Assembly (NCBI GenBank): GCA_902604225.1
Contig: CACKXV010000008.1
Span: 1-35,084 of the forward strand
Direction: 5' to 3'
DNA length: 35,084 nucleotides
Source of the DNA: an uncultured Pelagibacteraceae bacterium
GTDB taxonomy: Bacteria; Pseudomonadota; Alphaproteobacteria; Pelagibacterales; AG-422-B15
The notes under the pieces are model-generated. The model was not told the DNA's origin, did not search any database, and saw only the letters and a list, made by a program, of their open reading frames with translations. Below are positions 17,175 through 24,795 of this stretch, one piece after another. The translations under genes and the position numbers were made by a program. The first letter of the stretch is position 1. Each line of letters starts with the position of its first letter.

Positions 17175-18001
17175 TACACACTCTCCAATAGTGACATTAA
17201 TTCGTCACTAGCACCCACTTTAATTTCATGCCATATCTGAAAAGAGCAAGCTGCTTGTTCAATTAACATGCGTAATCCATTTTGAACTTTTAAACCTTTT
17301 GCTTCCGCTTGTTCTAAAAAACTGGATCGCTTAGGGTTATAAATTAAATCATAAATAAATGTGTCCATTTCTATATTTTCAAAACTCAAAATATTATTAT
17401 GCTCTCCTTCCTTTTGCCCAAGGCTAGTTGTGTTAACAATGAACGATGAGGAGTTAGCGTAATTATCCAACTCTTCTGTGCTTACGGGACTTGAGTTTAT
17501 TGATAAATCATTAAGCAAAATCACTGCTTTTTCAGGTGTTCTGTTAAACAATCTCACCTGGCTTCCCAATTCGTTTAACGCATGAACGACGGACCTGGCG
17601 GAGCCCCCGGCGCCAAGAACGAGTGTCTTTTTGTTAGTAATATTTTCTTCTATTGTTTTCTTATCTAAAGAATTAATGAAACCAACGGCGTCAGTATTGT
17701 CAGCATTTATTTTGTCAGAGCTTAGGGTAAGAGTATTGGCTGACCTGAGTTTTTTTGAAACGTTAGATATTTCATCACTGATACTAAACGCGAGTTCTTT
17801 GAGGGGGACCGTAACATTTAAACCTCCGTAACCTTCTGCCTTAAGGTTGTTGATCTGTTCTTCAAACTTATTTGGATCTACATTTATTTTCTCGTATGGC
17901 TTTGTATTCAGTCCCAATTCCTTAATCCAATGATTATGAATAATCGGTGAAAGACTGTGGTCAACTGGAAAACCTATAACCGCCGTTCTGTCAGTGGCCA
18001 T
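17174..18001 (-). CDS. aroE: Shikimate dehydrogenase (NADP+)
   Basis: It reduces 3-dehydroshikimate to shikimate in aromatic amino-acid synthesis. The 275-residue protein has the shikimate-binding SLSPIIHN, the catalytic Lys in NVTVPLKE, the Asp in ADNTDAVGF, and the NADP loop GAGGSARSVVHAL followed by FNRTPEKA, whose Arg contacts the 2'-phosphate. The ATG at 18001 (MATDRTAVIG) is preferred to a TTG nine bases upstream; it overlaps the maf end by 11 bases. Confidence 0.96.
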   Translation of the reverse strand: MATDRTAVIGFPVDHSLSPIIHNHWIKELGLNTKPYEKINVDPNKFEEQINNLKAEGYGGLNVTVPLKELAFSISDEISNVSKKLRSANTLTLSSDKINADNTDAVGFINSLDKKTIEENITNKKTLVLGAGGSARSVVHALNELGSQVRLFNRTPEKAVILLNDLSINSSPVSTEELDNYANSSSFIVNTTSLGQKEGEHNNILSFENIEMDTFIYDLIYNPKRSSFLEQAEAKGLKVQNGLRMLIEQAACSFQIWHEIKVGASDELMSLLESV

Positions 18002-18593
18002 TGTTTTCAAACAACATGCCGTTGTCCCATAAAAATTGTGTCAGTGGTATCATTGATATTCCTTGTATTGAGAATAAATCACTGCCGACACGCTCAAACA
18101 ATTTTATACCTTCTTCTTCAATTGCATAAACCCCGACTAAGCCAAGTATCTTTTCATCAACACTCTCTAAGTATTCTTTGATGACTTCTTCATCAAGTAT
18201 TCTCATTTTCATTTTTCCTCTATCAACATATTTCCATATTATATTGTTTTCTCTAGCAACTACCGTGGTTGTTATAAGGGTGTGTTCCTTTCCACTCATG
18301 CTCTTTAGTTGTTCGTGAGCTTCGTCAAAGTTTTTTGCTTTATTAACCAGCTTACCATTTAGGTCCAATCCTTGATCGGATCCTATAACTAAACCATCAT
18401 TTGACATGGATGCTTTTAAAGCCTTCATCTCAGCCAGCTTTATAACAATCTCTTCTGGTGAACTATCAGACATGGATAGTTTAATTTCATCCTCATCAAC
18501 ACCATGATCAACTGTTTTAAATTTTATTTTGGCATTTGTTAAAAGTCTTGAGCGTGTTTGACTTTTAGACGCTAGTGTTATTTGTGTGTTCAT
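17991..18593 (-). CDS. maf: Maf-like nucleoside triphosphate pyrophosphatase
   Basis: Maf proteins hydrolyse non-canonical or modified nucleoside triphosphates and are linked to septum control. The 200-residue protein starts MNTQITLASKSQTRSRLLTN, the ASxSxxRxxLL nucleotide-binding motif, and has the catalytic acidic region IGSDQGLDLNGKLVNKA plus GLVGVYAIEEEG near the C-terminus. Which Maf subclass, and so which base it prefers, is not clear. It is the first leftward gene from the putative origin. Confidence 0.93.
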   Translation of the reverse strand: MNTQITLASKSQTRSRLLTNAKIKFKTVDHGVDEDEIKLSMSDSSPEEIVIKLAEMKALKASMSNDGLVIGSDQGLDLNGKLVNKAKNFDEAHEQLKSMSGKEHTLITTTVVARENNIIWKYVDRGKMKMRILDEEVIKEYLESVDEKILGLVGVYAIEEEGIKLFERVGSDLFSIQGISMIPLTQFLWDNGMLFENNGH

Positions 18594-18868
18594 AAGCTAT
18601 TAACAACCTGAGTAACCAGTGTGGATATATATTATATGTTTACTGTTTTTAAACATTTACAATATTTTGGCCTTTTTATCCTATATTTTCTTGCCTTTCA
18701 TCCACCTGTGGATAATGCCTCAACCATTATTCTACCTTGTGGGTAATATCACAAATGCTCTACATATCCTCGTTAAAGACATGTATTGATTTGTGGGCAA
18801 GTAAGAGCTTTTTATATATACACATCATCACAGGTACATAAACTAATACTACCTTATATATATATTAT
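18594..18868. other. Putative chromosomal replication origin (oriC)
   Basis: This 275-base stretch has no gene and is the longest gap in the window. It holds one perfect DnaA box and three near-matches (see the separate entry), with AT-rich tracts, notably 18807-18822 and 18853-18870 next to hemE, that could serve as the unwinding element. It lies between maf and hemE, close to the arrangement around oriC in Caulobacter and Rickettsia, where hemE is the landmark. Genes diverge from it on both sides. parS and parAB lie 9.7 kb to the right. No CtrA site of the form TTAA-N7-TTAA was found. Confidence 0.78.
18620..18800 (+). promoter_or_regulatory. Cluster of DnaA-box-like 9-mers
   Basis: All read in the same direction as TGTGGATAA, the reverse complement of the consensus TTATCCACA. 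TGTGGATAT at 18620-18628 has one mismatch, TGTGGATAA at 18707-18715 is perfect, TGTGGGTAA at 18738-18746 has one mismatch and TGTGGGCAA at 18792-18800 has two. A fifth, opposite copy TCATCCACC (18698-18706) abuts the perfect box. Four same-orientation boxes in 181 bases are far above what I notice elsewhere in the window. Confidence 0.75.
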
Positions 18869-19852
18869 ATGAGTATTCTTATAGAAACACTAAAAGGCAA
18901 AAAAACAAAAACTCCCATTTGGTTAATGAGACAGGCGGGAAGACATTTGCCTGAATATATTAAAATAAGACAAAAATATAAAGACCTTATGGAAATGTTT
19001 CTTGATCCTGAGGTGGTAACCAAAATCTCACTTCAACCTGTAAGGCGATATGGGCTGGACGCATGCATAGTGTTCTCTGATATATTAATGATCCCTTATG
19101 CATCTGGATGCGATGTTAGTTTTAAGGAGGGCGTGGGTCCTCAAGTTAAATTTAAAGAGAAATTTAATTTTGAATCACACAAGCTGAACCCAGTTATAAA
19201 AGGCATTGAAAACATCAAAGAGGCATCCGAAGTTCCCTTAATCGGATTTGTAGGCGGACCCTGGACAACGTTGTTGTATTGTTTGTTTGATAAAGAAGAA
19301 AGATCACAAATGAACAAAGGCCTCATTCATAAAAATGAAAAAAGAATAAACAATCATATCGAAGACCTAACCGACATAATTTCTAATTACGCAGTGCAAC
19401 AAGTAAATGCGGGCATTGACGCATTTCAAATATTTGAGTCTGCAGCTCAAGATCTTGAAGACGAATATTTCGATCGATGGTGCCTAAAGCCTACACAAAA
19501 AATTATTCATTCGATAAAAAGTAAAACAGATATACCTATTATTGGATTCCCAAGAAAAACAAGTAAAGAAGGATATGTGAAATATTCAAATATAGATAAA
19601 CTTGATTGTATAAGCTTAGATTACGATTTTGATTTGGACCATATCAATAAACTAAACCCAAATGTTGCCTTTCAAGGAAATCTAAACCCAACAGCCTTAT
19701 TGGCAGAGAATAATATCCTGCAAGAAGAGTTGGATAAAATATTAATTGCTTTTAAAGATAGAGCACATATTTTTAATCTTGGGCATGGGGTGTTACCAAA
19801 CACCTCCATTAAGAAAGTAGAAGAACTCGTAAACACAATAAGAGCAAAATGA
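18869..19852 (+). CDS. hemE: Uroporphyrinogen decarboxylase
   Basis: It decarboxylates the four acetate side chains of uroporphyrinogen III to give coproporphyrinogen III. The 327-residue protein has the N-terminal signature TPIWLMRQAGRHLPEY (substrate-binding Arg residues), CIVFSDILMIPYASG with the active-site Asp, and GFVGGPWTTLLY. HGVLPNTS near the C-terminus is also standard. It is the first rightward gene beyond the putative origin and heads hemE-hemH-hemJ. Its stop overlaps the hemH start as ATGA. Confidence 0.98.
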   Translation: MSILIETLKGKKTKTPIWLMRQAGRHLPEYIKIRQKYKDLMEMFLDPEVVTKISLQPVRRYGLDACIVFSDILMIPYASGCDVSFKEGVGPQVKFKEKFNFESHKLNPVIKGIENIKEASEVPLIGFVGGPWTTLLYCLFDKEERSQMNKGLIHKNEKRINNHIEDLTDIISNYAVQQVNAGIDAFQIFESAAQDLEDEYFDRWCLKPTQKIIHSIKSKTDIPIIGFPRKTSKEGYVKYSNIDKLDCISLDYDFDLDHINKLNPNVAFQGNLNPTALLAENNILQEELDKILIAFKDRAHIFNLGHGVLPNTSIKKVEELVNTIRAK

Positions 19853-20865
19853 AAACAGCAGTAGTATTATTTAATTTGGGTGGACCCGACAAACAAGAAA
19901 GTGTGAGACCTTTTCTATTCAATCTTTTTAATGATCCAAACATATTTAAGTTACCCAATCCGTTTCGCTTCTTATTAGCAAAACTGATCTCAACTTTGAG
20001 GACAAAAGAGGCAACTGAAATATACTCTGAAATTGGCGGTAAATCACCAATTTTGGACATCACAAACGATCAGGCCACTGCACTTGAAGGGGCCTTAGCA
20101 ATACAGGGCATGCCCTCCAAGGTGTTTGTGTGTATGCGATACTGGCATCCTATGACAACCGAAATCGTTAAAAAGGTAAAAGATTACAATCCAGATAATA
20201 TTTTCTTGCTTCCCCTTTATCCACAATACTCAACTACAACCACCAAATCTTCTTTAGACCTTTGGTTTAAAGAGGCAAAGAAACAAAACTTATCAGCCCC
20301 AACAAAATATACTTGCTGTTATCCAATGGATAAGAAATTCATAGAGTCTCATCAGCGTTTAATACAAAAGAAAATAGATCACATTAAAGATAAAAAGATC
20401 AGGATTTTATTCTCTGCTCACAGCTTGCCTGTATCAATTATTAAAGGCGGTGATCCGTATCAATGGCAGGTTGAACAAACTGTAAGTGCTGTGATTGCCG
20501 GACTTAAAGGATATGATAATCATGTATTAGCTTATCAGAGCAAGGTGACACCTGTTAAGTGGCTTGAACCATCTACACCAAGTGAGATTGAAAAAGCGAT
20601 TAAAGAAGATGCAGCTATTATTATCGTCCCGATTGCTTTTGTTTCAGACCACTCTGAAACTTTAGTAGAGCTTGATATTGAATATAAAGAAATGGCAGAT
20701 GAAATGGGTTACAAACATTATTTTCGTTCAGAGTCTTTAAACATTGATTCTGTATTTATAGATAGTTTAGCTGAAATAGTTACCAAATCAGATAAGACTA
20801 ACAAAGAAAATATTGCTGAAAAAATTTGTCCAACGACATTTAAACGGTGCTATCAGCAAATATAA
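19849..20865 (+). CDS. hemH: Ferrochelatase
   Basis: It inserts ferrous iron into protoporphyrin IX, the last step of haem b synthesis, at the inner membrane. The 338-residue protein begins AVVLFNLGGPDKQESVRPF, has the catalytic His in LFSAHSLPVSIIKGGDPY and the acidic partner in FVSDHSETLVELDIEY. Length is normal. It overlaps hemE by 4 bases and hemJ by 1, so these three haem genes are surely one transcript. Confidence 0.98.
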   Translation: MKTAVVLFNLGGPDKQESVRPFLFNLFNDPNIFKLPNPFRFLLAKLISTLRTKEATEIYSEIGGKSPILDITNDQATALEGALAIQGMPSKVFVCMRYWHPMTTEIVKKVKDYNPDNIFLLPLYPQYSTTTTKSSLDLWFKEAKKQNLSAPTKYTCCYPMDKKFIESHQRLIQKKIDHIKDKKIRILFSAHSLPVSIIKGGDPYQWQVEQTVSAVIAGLKGYDNHVLAYQSKVTPVKWLEPSTPSEIEKAIKEDAAIIIVPIAFVSDHSETLVELDIEYKEMADEMGYKHYFRSESLNIDSVFIDSLAEIVTKSDKTNKENIAEKICPTTFKRCYQQI

Positions 20866-21308
20866 TGAATAGTATATTTTTATATAATTTATTTTTGAGT
20901 TTGCACATCATCAGTGTGATTGCATGGATGGCTGGACTTCTATATCTACCAAGACTTTTTGTTTACCACTTCACAAAAGAAATTGGATCTGAAACATCTG
21001 AAACTTTCAAATTAATGGAAATACGTTTGCTCAGAGTAATTATGAATCCTGCTATGATATTTTCTTGGTTATTTGGCATAGCCCTTATTTCCACATTAGG
21101 TGTGGAGTCATTAAGTGCACTTTGGCTACAATTAAAAGTTCTCTTTGTACTGCTTTTATCAGGAGTGCATGGTTATTTAGCAAAAATTACAAAGGATTTT
21201 CAGCAAGACAGGCGAGCAAGATCAGAGCGTTTTTATAGAATAATTAACGAATTTCCTACAGTTTTGATGATAATTATTGTATTTTTAGTAATATTTAAGC
21301 CAATTTAA
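20865..21308 (+). CDS. hemJ: Protoporphyrinogen IX oxidase HemJ
   Basis: HemJ is the haem-binding membrane oxidase that converts protoporphyrinogen IX to protoporphyrin IX in most alphaproteobacteria lacking HemG and HemY. The 147-residue protein has about four membrane helices; the first holds LHIISVIAWMAGLLYLPRL with the conserved His. ELRLLR-like and PAMIFSWLFG segments follow. The ATG at 20865 overlaps the hemH stop (TAATG) and is preferred to an upstream start inside hemH. Its position after hemH supports the role. Confidence 0.94.
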   Translation: MNSIFLYNLFLSLHIISVIAWMAGLLYLPRLFVYHFTKEIGSETSETFKLMEIRLLRVIMNPAMIFSWLFGIALISTLGVESLSALWLQLKVLFVLLLSGVHGYLAKITKDFQQDRRARSERFYRIINEFPTVLMIIIVFLVIFKPI

Positions 21309-21391
21309 AACTTGCCAGATTCAAAAATTAAAGTTAGAAGTCACTCTCTTTTATACTTTCCAAAAAAAACTAATCTAAAATTTAAAACAGT

Positions 21392-22651
21392 ATGAGCTTA
21401 AAATTAAGAGAACTTAAGAAAAAAACTCCACAAGAACTCCTTAAATACGCTGAAGAAACGGGTGTTGAAAACGCAAGTTCTATGCGTACACAGGATATGC
21501 TGTTTGAGATATTAAGATCTCTTGCATCAAACAAGAAGGACATAGACGGAGAAGGTGTGCTTGAAGTTTTACAAGACGGCTTTGGTTTCCTAAGATCAAT
21601 GGAGGCAAATTATTTGCCTGGCCCAGATGATATTTATGTTAGTCCCAGCCAGATTAAAAGGTTCGGATTAAGATCGGGAGATACAGTTGAAGGGCCTATC
21701 AGAGCCCCTAAGGAAGGTGAACGATATTTTGCGTTATTAAAAATTGACACAATCAATTATGAAGCAACTGAAAAAAGTAGAAATAAAATCAACTTTGACA
21801 ACTTAACACCTCTATATCCCGATGAACAAATTAAACTTGAAACAGAAAAGCCCGACAAAGATCAAAGTGCACGAGTTATTGATTTGGTTTCACCAATCGG
21901 TAAAGGCCAAAGAGCTCTTATAGTTTCACCTCCAAGAACAGGTAAAACAGTACTACTACAAAACATTGCACACTCTATTACAGACAATCATCCTGAGTGT
22001 TACTTGATGGTATTGTTAATTGATGAACGACCTGAGGAAGTGACAGATATGCAACGTTCCGTGAAGGGTGAGGTAGTTAGCTCAACATTTGATGAGCCAG
22101 CATCACGTCACGTACAAGTTGCTGAAATGGTTATTAACAAAGCGAAAAGATTAGTAGAGCATAAAAAAGATGTTGTGATCTTGCTCGATTCTATCACAAG
22201 ACTAGGCCGCGCATACAACACGGTTGTTCCAAGTTCAGGAAAAGTTTTAACTGGTGGTGTTGATGCTAATGCACTGCAAAGACCAAAGAGATTCTTCGGA
22301 GCCGCTAGAAACATTGAAGATGGAGGTTCTTTAACCATTATATCTACCGCTCTTATTGATACAGGAAGTAGAATGGATGAAGTTATTTTTGAGGAGTTTA
22401 AAGGTACAGGTAACTCAGAAATCATACTGGACAGAAAAGTCGCTGATAAGAGAATTTATCCTGCTATTGATATAACCAAGTCTGGTACTCGAAAAGAGGA
22501 GATCCTTCTTGATAAAGACGAACTACAAAAAATGTATGTTCTGAGACGTATTCTTAATCCAATGGGAACCATGGACTCCATTGAATTCTTGCTTGGTAAA
22601 TTAAAAGAAACTAAAGATAACGCTGATTTCTTTCAATCAATGAATAAGTAA
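21392..22651 (+). CDS. rho: Transcription termination factor Rho
   Basis: This is an RNA-dependent ATPase helicase that terminates transcription. The 419-residue protein has the N-terminal helical domain ([15 protein letters not shown]), the RNA-binding cold-shock-like domain ([31 protein letters not shown]), Walker [15 protein letters not shown] near residue 180, Walker [17 protein letters not shown], and the Q/R-loop region TGGVDANAL. It is complete. The gap of 83 bases after hemJ contains TATACT (21352-21357) but no good -35. Rho matters here because nearly all gene ends in this window lack intrinsic terminators. Confidence 0.98.
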   Translation: MSLKLRELKKKTPQELLKYAEETGVENASSMRTQDMLFEILRSLASNKKDIDGEGVLEVLQDGFGFLRSMEANYLPGPDDIYVSPSQIKRFGLRSGDTVEGPIRAPKEGERYFALLKIDTINYEATEKSRNKINFDNLTPLYPDEQIKLETEKPDKDQSARVIDLVSPIGKGQRALIVSPPRTGKTVLLQNIAHSITDNHPECYLMVLLIDERPEEVTDMQRSVKGEVVSSTFDEPASRHVQVAEMVINKAKRLVEHKKDVVILLDSITRLGRAYNTVVPSSGKVLTGGVDANALQRPKRFFGAARNIEDGGSLTIISTALIDTGSRMDEVIFEEFKGTGNSEIILDRKVADKRIYPAIDITKSGTRKEEILLDKDELQKMYVLRRILNPMGTMDSIEFLLGKLKETKDNADFFQSMNK

Positions 22652-22660
22652 TCGTTCCAA

Positions 22661-22688
22661 CAATTACCCTTCAGCCTCTAAAATTGAA
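22661..22688 (+). repeat. 28-bp direct repeat, copy A (end of the deiminase gene)
   Basis: It begins CAATTACCCTTCAGCCTC and ends TAAAATTGAA. It is identical over 28 bases to 23789-23816 and differs in the base on either side. This copy lies between the rho stop and the deiminase stop and contains the last codons and TAG of the deiminase gene (22678-22688). Its outer bases CAATT and AATTG are inverted relative to each other. Confidence 0.95.
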
Positions 22689-23781
22689 AAGCTGGTTGAT
22701 CATTTGTATGACAATGTATTCCACCTCCAGCTGCCCAAGAGCTTAACATTTCAACCAGATGCACATCACGATTTGGAAAATATTTTTCTATACGAGATTT
22801 CGCTGGGATGTCTGTATCTGGATTTCCAAAACCAGGCACAATTACAAATCCATTTCCTACTAACCAATTCATGTAATTGGTGTCAAATGTTTGCCCGCTG
22901 TACTGAACATAGCCTTCGATAGGTTCTCTTATTACATTAAACCCGGATTTCTCAATTATTTCAGCTGCCTTGTCATAAATCTCAGCGTCCTTACTATCTG
23001 GCTGACACAATGACCGGGTTGTACACTGAACAACAACTGCAGTTGTTTGATCAATAAATCGAGCTATACCATCAATGTGCCCTTTGGTGAGATCTCCATT
23101 TGGAATACCCTCAATAAAAATGACTTTAGATACGCCGAAGTATTTTTTTAGATCAAGTTGCGCCTGCTGTTTACTGTAGTTTAAGTTTCTGCTGGGGTCA
23201 CCAATGGTGCTCCAATTTAATATAACTGTATCTAATCCATTAAATTCTAAATTACCTCGTTCGTGTACTATGTCTATATGATCAACAGGTAAATTTAAAA
23301 TCTCACCAATCTTATTTGGGACTTCATTATCTAAATTAAAAGAGACATCTGAACCAAAAGCACCACCCCATGCATCAAAATTCCAATTTTGAATTCTTAG
23401 TTCATTATCATTAAAAACATAAACAGGTCCATTGTCTCTCATCCAAGCATTATCATTGGGCACTTTGTGCCAATGAATATTGTTTTGCAGTGGGTCGGAA
23501 TCTATATCTAAAATTGATTTTTGTGCTTCTGCATAAATCTGATCTGAATGATAGAGAATATGTAATTTTTCGTATCGTGAAATGATATCAGCCATCTTCG
23601 CAAAAGTTGGCTCATAACTTTTTTCCCAAAAACCAGGCCATTGCATCCATATTGCCTCTTGTGGCTCCCATTCCGCTGGAACACGCTTAGCCCCATGTGT
23701 TGCTTCTTCAGCGGCTTGAATACTAATGCTCATCATAAAAAATATCAATGTGAGGAAGAGAATCCAAATTTTATTTTTCAA
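22678..23781 (-). CDS. Secreted agmatine deiminase-family enzyme
   Basis: This is an enzyme of the agmatine deiminase/bacterial peptidylarginine deiminase fold, which hydrolyses guanidines such as agmatine to N-carbamoylputrescine and ammonia. The 367-residue protein has an N-terminal signal peptide (KNK, hydrophobic core, SIQA cleavage site), so it should act in the periplasm or outside. The fold motifs EWEPQEAIWMQWP, NDNAWMRDNGPVYV, HERGNLEFNG and KGHIDGIARF are present, with the nucleophile Cys357 in GGGIHCHTND. The start is TTG at 23781; later ATGs would destroy the signal. It is bracketed by direct and inverted repeats and sits at the apt 3' end, suggesting insertion. The substrate could be agmatine or another guanidine. 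Confidence 0.87.
   Translation of the reverse strand: MKNKIWILFLTLIFFMMSISIQAAEEATHGAKRVPAEWEPQEAIWMQWPGFWEKSYEPTFAKMADIISRYEKLHILYHSDQIYAEAQKSILDIDSDPLQNNIHWHKVPNDNAWMRDNGPVYVFNDNELRIQNWNFDAWGGAFGSDVSFNLDNEVPNKIGEILNLPVDHIDIVHERGNLEFNGLDTVILNWSTIGDPSRNLNYSKQQAQLDLKKYFGVSKVIFIEGIPNGDLTKGHIDGIARFIDQTTAVVVQCTTRSLCQPDSKDAEIYDKAAEIIEKSGFNVIREPIEGYVQYSGQTFDTNYMNWLVGNGFVIVPGFGNPDTDIPAKSRIEKYFPNRDVHLVEMLSSWAAGGGIHCHTNDQPAFQF
22679..22690 (+). repeat. 12-bp inverted repeat, arm 1
   Basis: TAAAATTGAAAA here is the exact reverse complement of TTTTCAATTTTA at 23775-23786. The two arms enclose the deiminase gene (1108 bases from end to end). This arm overlaps the end of direct-repeat copy A and the gene's stop codon. 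Confidence 0.85.
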
Positions 23782-23786
23782 TTTTA
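23775..23786 (-). repeat. 12-bp inverted repeat, arm 2
   Basis: TTTTCAATTTTA is the exact reverse complement of 22679-22690. Its last 10 bases also pair with TAAAATTGAA at 23807-23816 inside the apt end, which makes a possible 10-bp stem with a 20-base loop. The TTG start of the deiminase (23781-23779) lies in this arm, so folding of the mRNA could mask it. Confidence 0.85.
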
Positions 23787-23788
23787 CC

Positions 23789-23816
23789 CAATTACCCTTC
23801 AGCCTCTAAAATTGAA
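23789..23816 (+). repeat. 28-bp direct repeat, copy B (3' end of apt)
   Basis: It is identical to 22661-22688. This copy encodes the last codons and stop of apt (ILEAEG then TAA on the minus strand), so it is probably the original. The distance between copies is 1128 bases and contains only the deiminase gene. Confidence 0.95.
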
Positions 23817-24331
23817 GACAGTTTAAATTTCTTTCCTAATTTCTGCGAACCTCCAACATTTTTGAGATCGATAATAAAATAAAATTCGATATTTTTTACT
23901 TTGCACTTGGAGATAAGCTTTGCTGAAGCTACAGCGGTACCACCGGTTGCAATTAAGTCATCAATTATTAAAACTCTATCTCTTGAAGTAATCGCATTAC
24001 TATGAATTTGGATTTCGTCGTTGCCGTACTCAAGAGAATATTTTTGCCGCAGAACCTTTCCAGGAAGCTTTCCTTTTTTTCTAATCGGAACAAAAGGAAG
24101 GCCCATCTTAAAAGCAACAGCAGCACCAAAGATGAAACCCCTCGCCTCAACGCCTGCAATTTTGGTAAATTTCTTTTTTCTGGCATACTTTGATATTTCG
24201 TTAACAACTTCAGTAAACAATTTTTTGTTATCAGTAATTGAAGTAATGTCTTGAAAAAGTATCCCCTTCTTTGGAAAGTCAGGAATTACTCGAATATTTT
24301 TTTTTAATTTATTTACGAGTTTTTTGTTCAA
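23792..24331 (-). CDS. apt: Adenine phosphoribosyltransferase
   Basis: It salvages adenine to AMP using PRPP. The 179-residue protein has IPDFPKKGILFQDITSI near the N-terminus, GVEARGFIFGAAVAF in the middle, and the PRPP loop VLIIDDLIATGGTAVAS. The only start that gives the family N-terminus is TTG at 24331, which overlaps ogt by 23 bases; no ATG is available. Its last bases form one copy of the 28-bp repeat. The deiminase gene follows 10 bases after the stop on the same strand. Confidence 0.94.
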   Translation of the reverse strand: MNKKLVNKLKKNIRVIPDFPKKGILFQDITSITDNKKLFTEVVNEISKYARKKKFTKIAGVEARGFIFGAAVAFKMGLPFVPIRKKGKLPGKVLRQKYSLEYGNDEIQIHSNAITSRDRVLIIDDLIATGGTAVASAKLISKCKVKNIEFYFIIDLKNVGGSQKLGKKFKLSSILEAEG

Positions 24332-24764
24332 CGTTTAACAATTTCTTTTTTGTTTTAATCCCTCCGACCGACGTGAATCCTGTAAGCTTGCCGTCTTTGG
24401 ATACAACGCGGTGGCATGGGACTGACATCATTAAATTATTCCGTCCTAGTGCTCTACCAACTGCCCGTGGAGATGTCCTTAACTTTTTGGCTATCTGACC
24501 GTAGCTTGTAGTGCGGCCATAAGGAACACGTCTCAAGTGGTTCCAAACCCGATTTTGGAAACGAGTTCCCATCTGTCTTGTTGGAAAAGATAGTGACCTT
24601 CGTTTGCGTGCTAGATAGGCGTTAATTTGAAAAGCTGCTCGGAGTAATAGTTTATCTTTAGTGTTGGTAATAGCTTTTCGAGTTCGGCTAATGCCGGTGA
24701 TTTTATTATTACCTGAGATAACCTCTATATTGCCAATCAATGATTTGAAAACATAAGAACTCAT
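24309..24764 (-). CDS. ogt: Methylated-DNA--protein-cysteine methyltransferase
   Basis: This is a suicide repair protein that transfers methyl groups from O6-methylguanine to its own cysteine. The 151-residue protein contains the DNA-binding wing RRVPYGRTTSYGQIAKKL, the arginine-finger segment SPRAVGRALGRN, and the active-site SVPCHRVVSKDGKLTGF. The N-terminal domain is short, about 65 residues. It begins 31 bases from the divergent ferredoxin gene, with overlapping -10 boxes between, and runs into apt. Confidence 0.94.
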   Translation of the reverse strand: MSSYVFKSLIGNIEVISGNNKITGISRTRKAITNTKDKLLLRAAFQINAYLARKRRSLSFPTRQMGTRFQNRVWNHLRRVPYGRTTSYGQIAKKLRTSPRAVGRALGRNNLMMSVPCHRVVSKDGKLTGFTSVGGIKTKKKLLNVEQKTRK

Positions 24765-24776
24765 ATATATTTAAAT

Positions 24777-24784
24777 ATTATAAT
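24777..24784. promoter_or_regulatory. Divergent overlapping -10 boxes (ogt / ferredoxin)
   Basis: ATTATAAT is an 8-base palindrome and carries a perfect TATAAT on each strand (24779-24784 on +, 24782-24777 on -). It lies in the middle of the 31-base spacer. Both transcripts would start about 5-6 bases before their ATG codons. No good -35 is seen for the rightward one (AGAACT at the expected place). Confidence 0.4.
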
Positions 24785-24795
24785 TTTTATTCAAT

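Noticed and set aside
18594-18868. CtrA binding sites at the origin, as in Caulobacter
   Set aside because: TTAA occurs at 18600 and near 18773 but no second TTAA follows at seven bases.
22652-22700. Intrinsic terminator for rho in the CAATT...AATTG dyad
   Set aside because: The stem is five AT pairs with a loop of 16 and no following T run; the repeat explanation fits better.
22678-23781. Foreign base composition of the deiminase gene
   Set aside because: A hand count of a few lines gave GC near 40 percent, but rho and mnmE lines are as high or higher, so composition does not support transfer.
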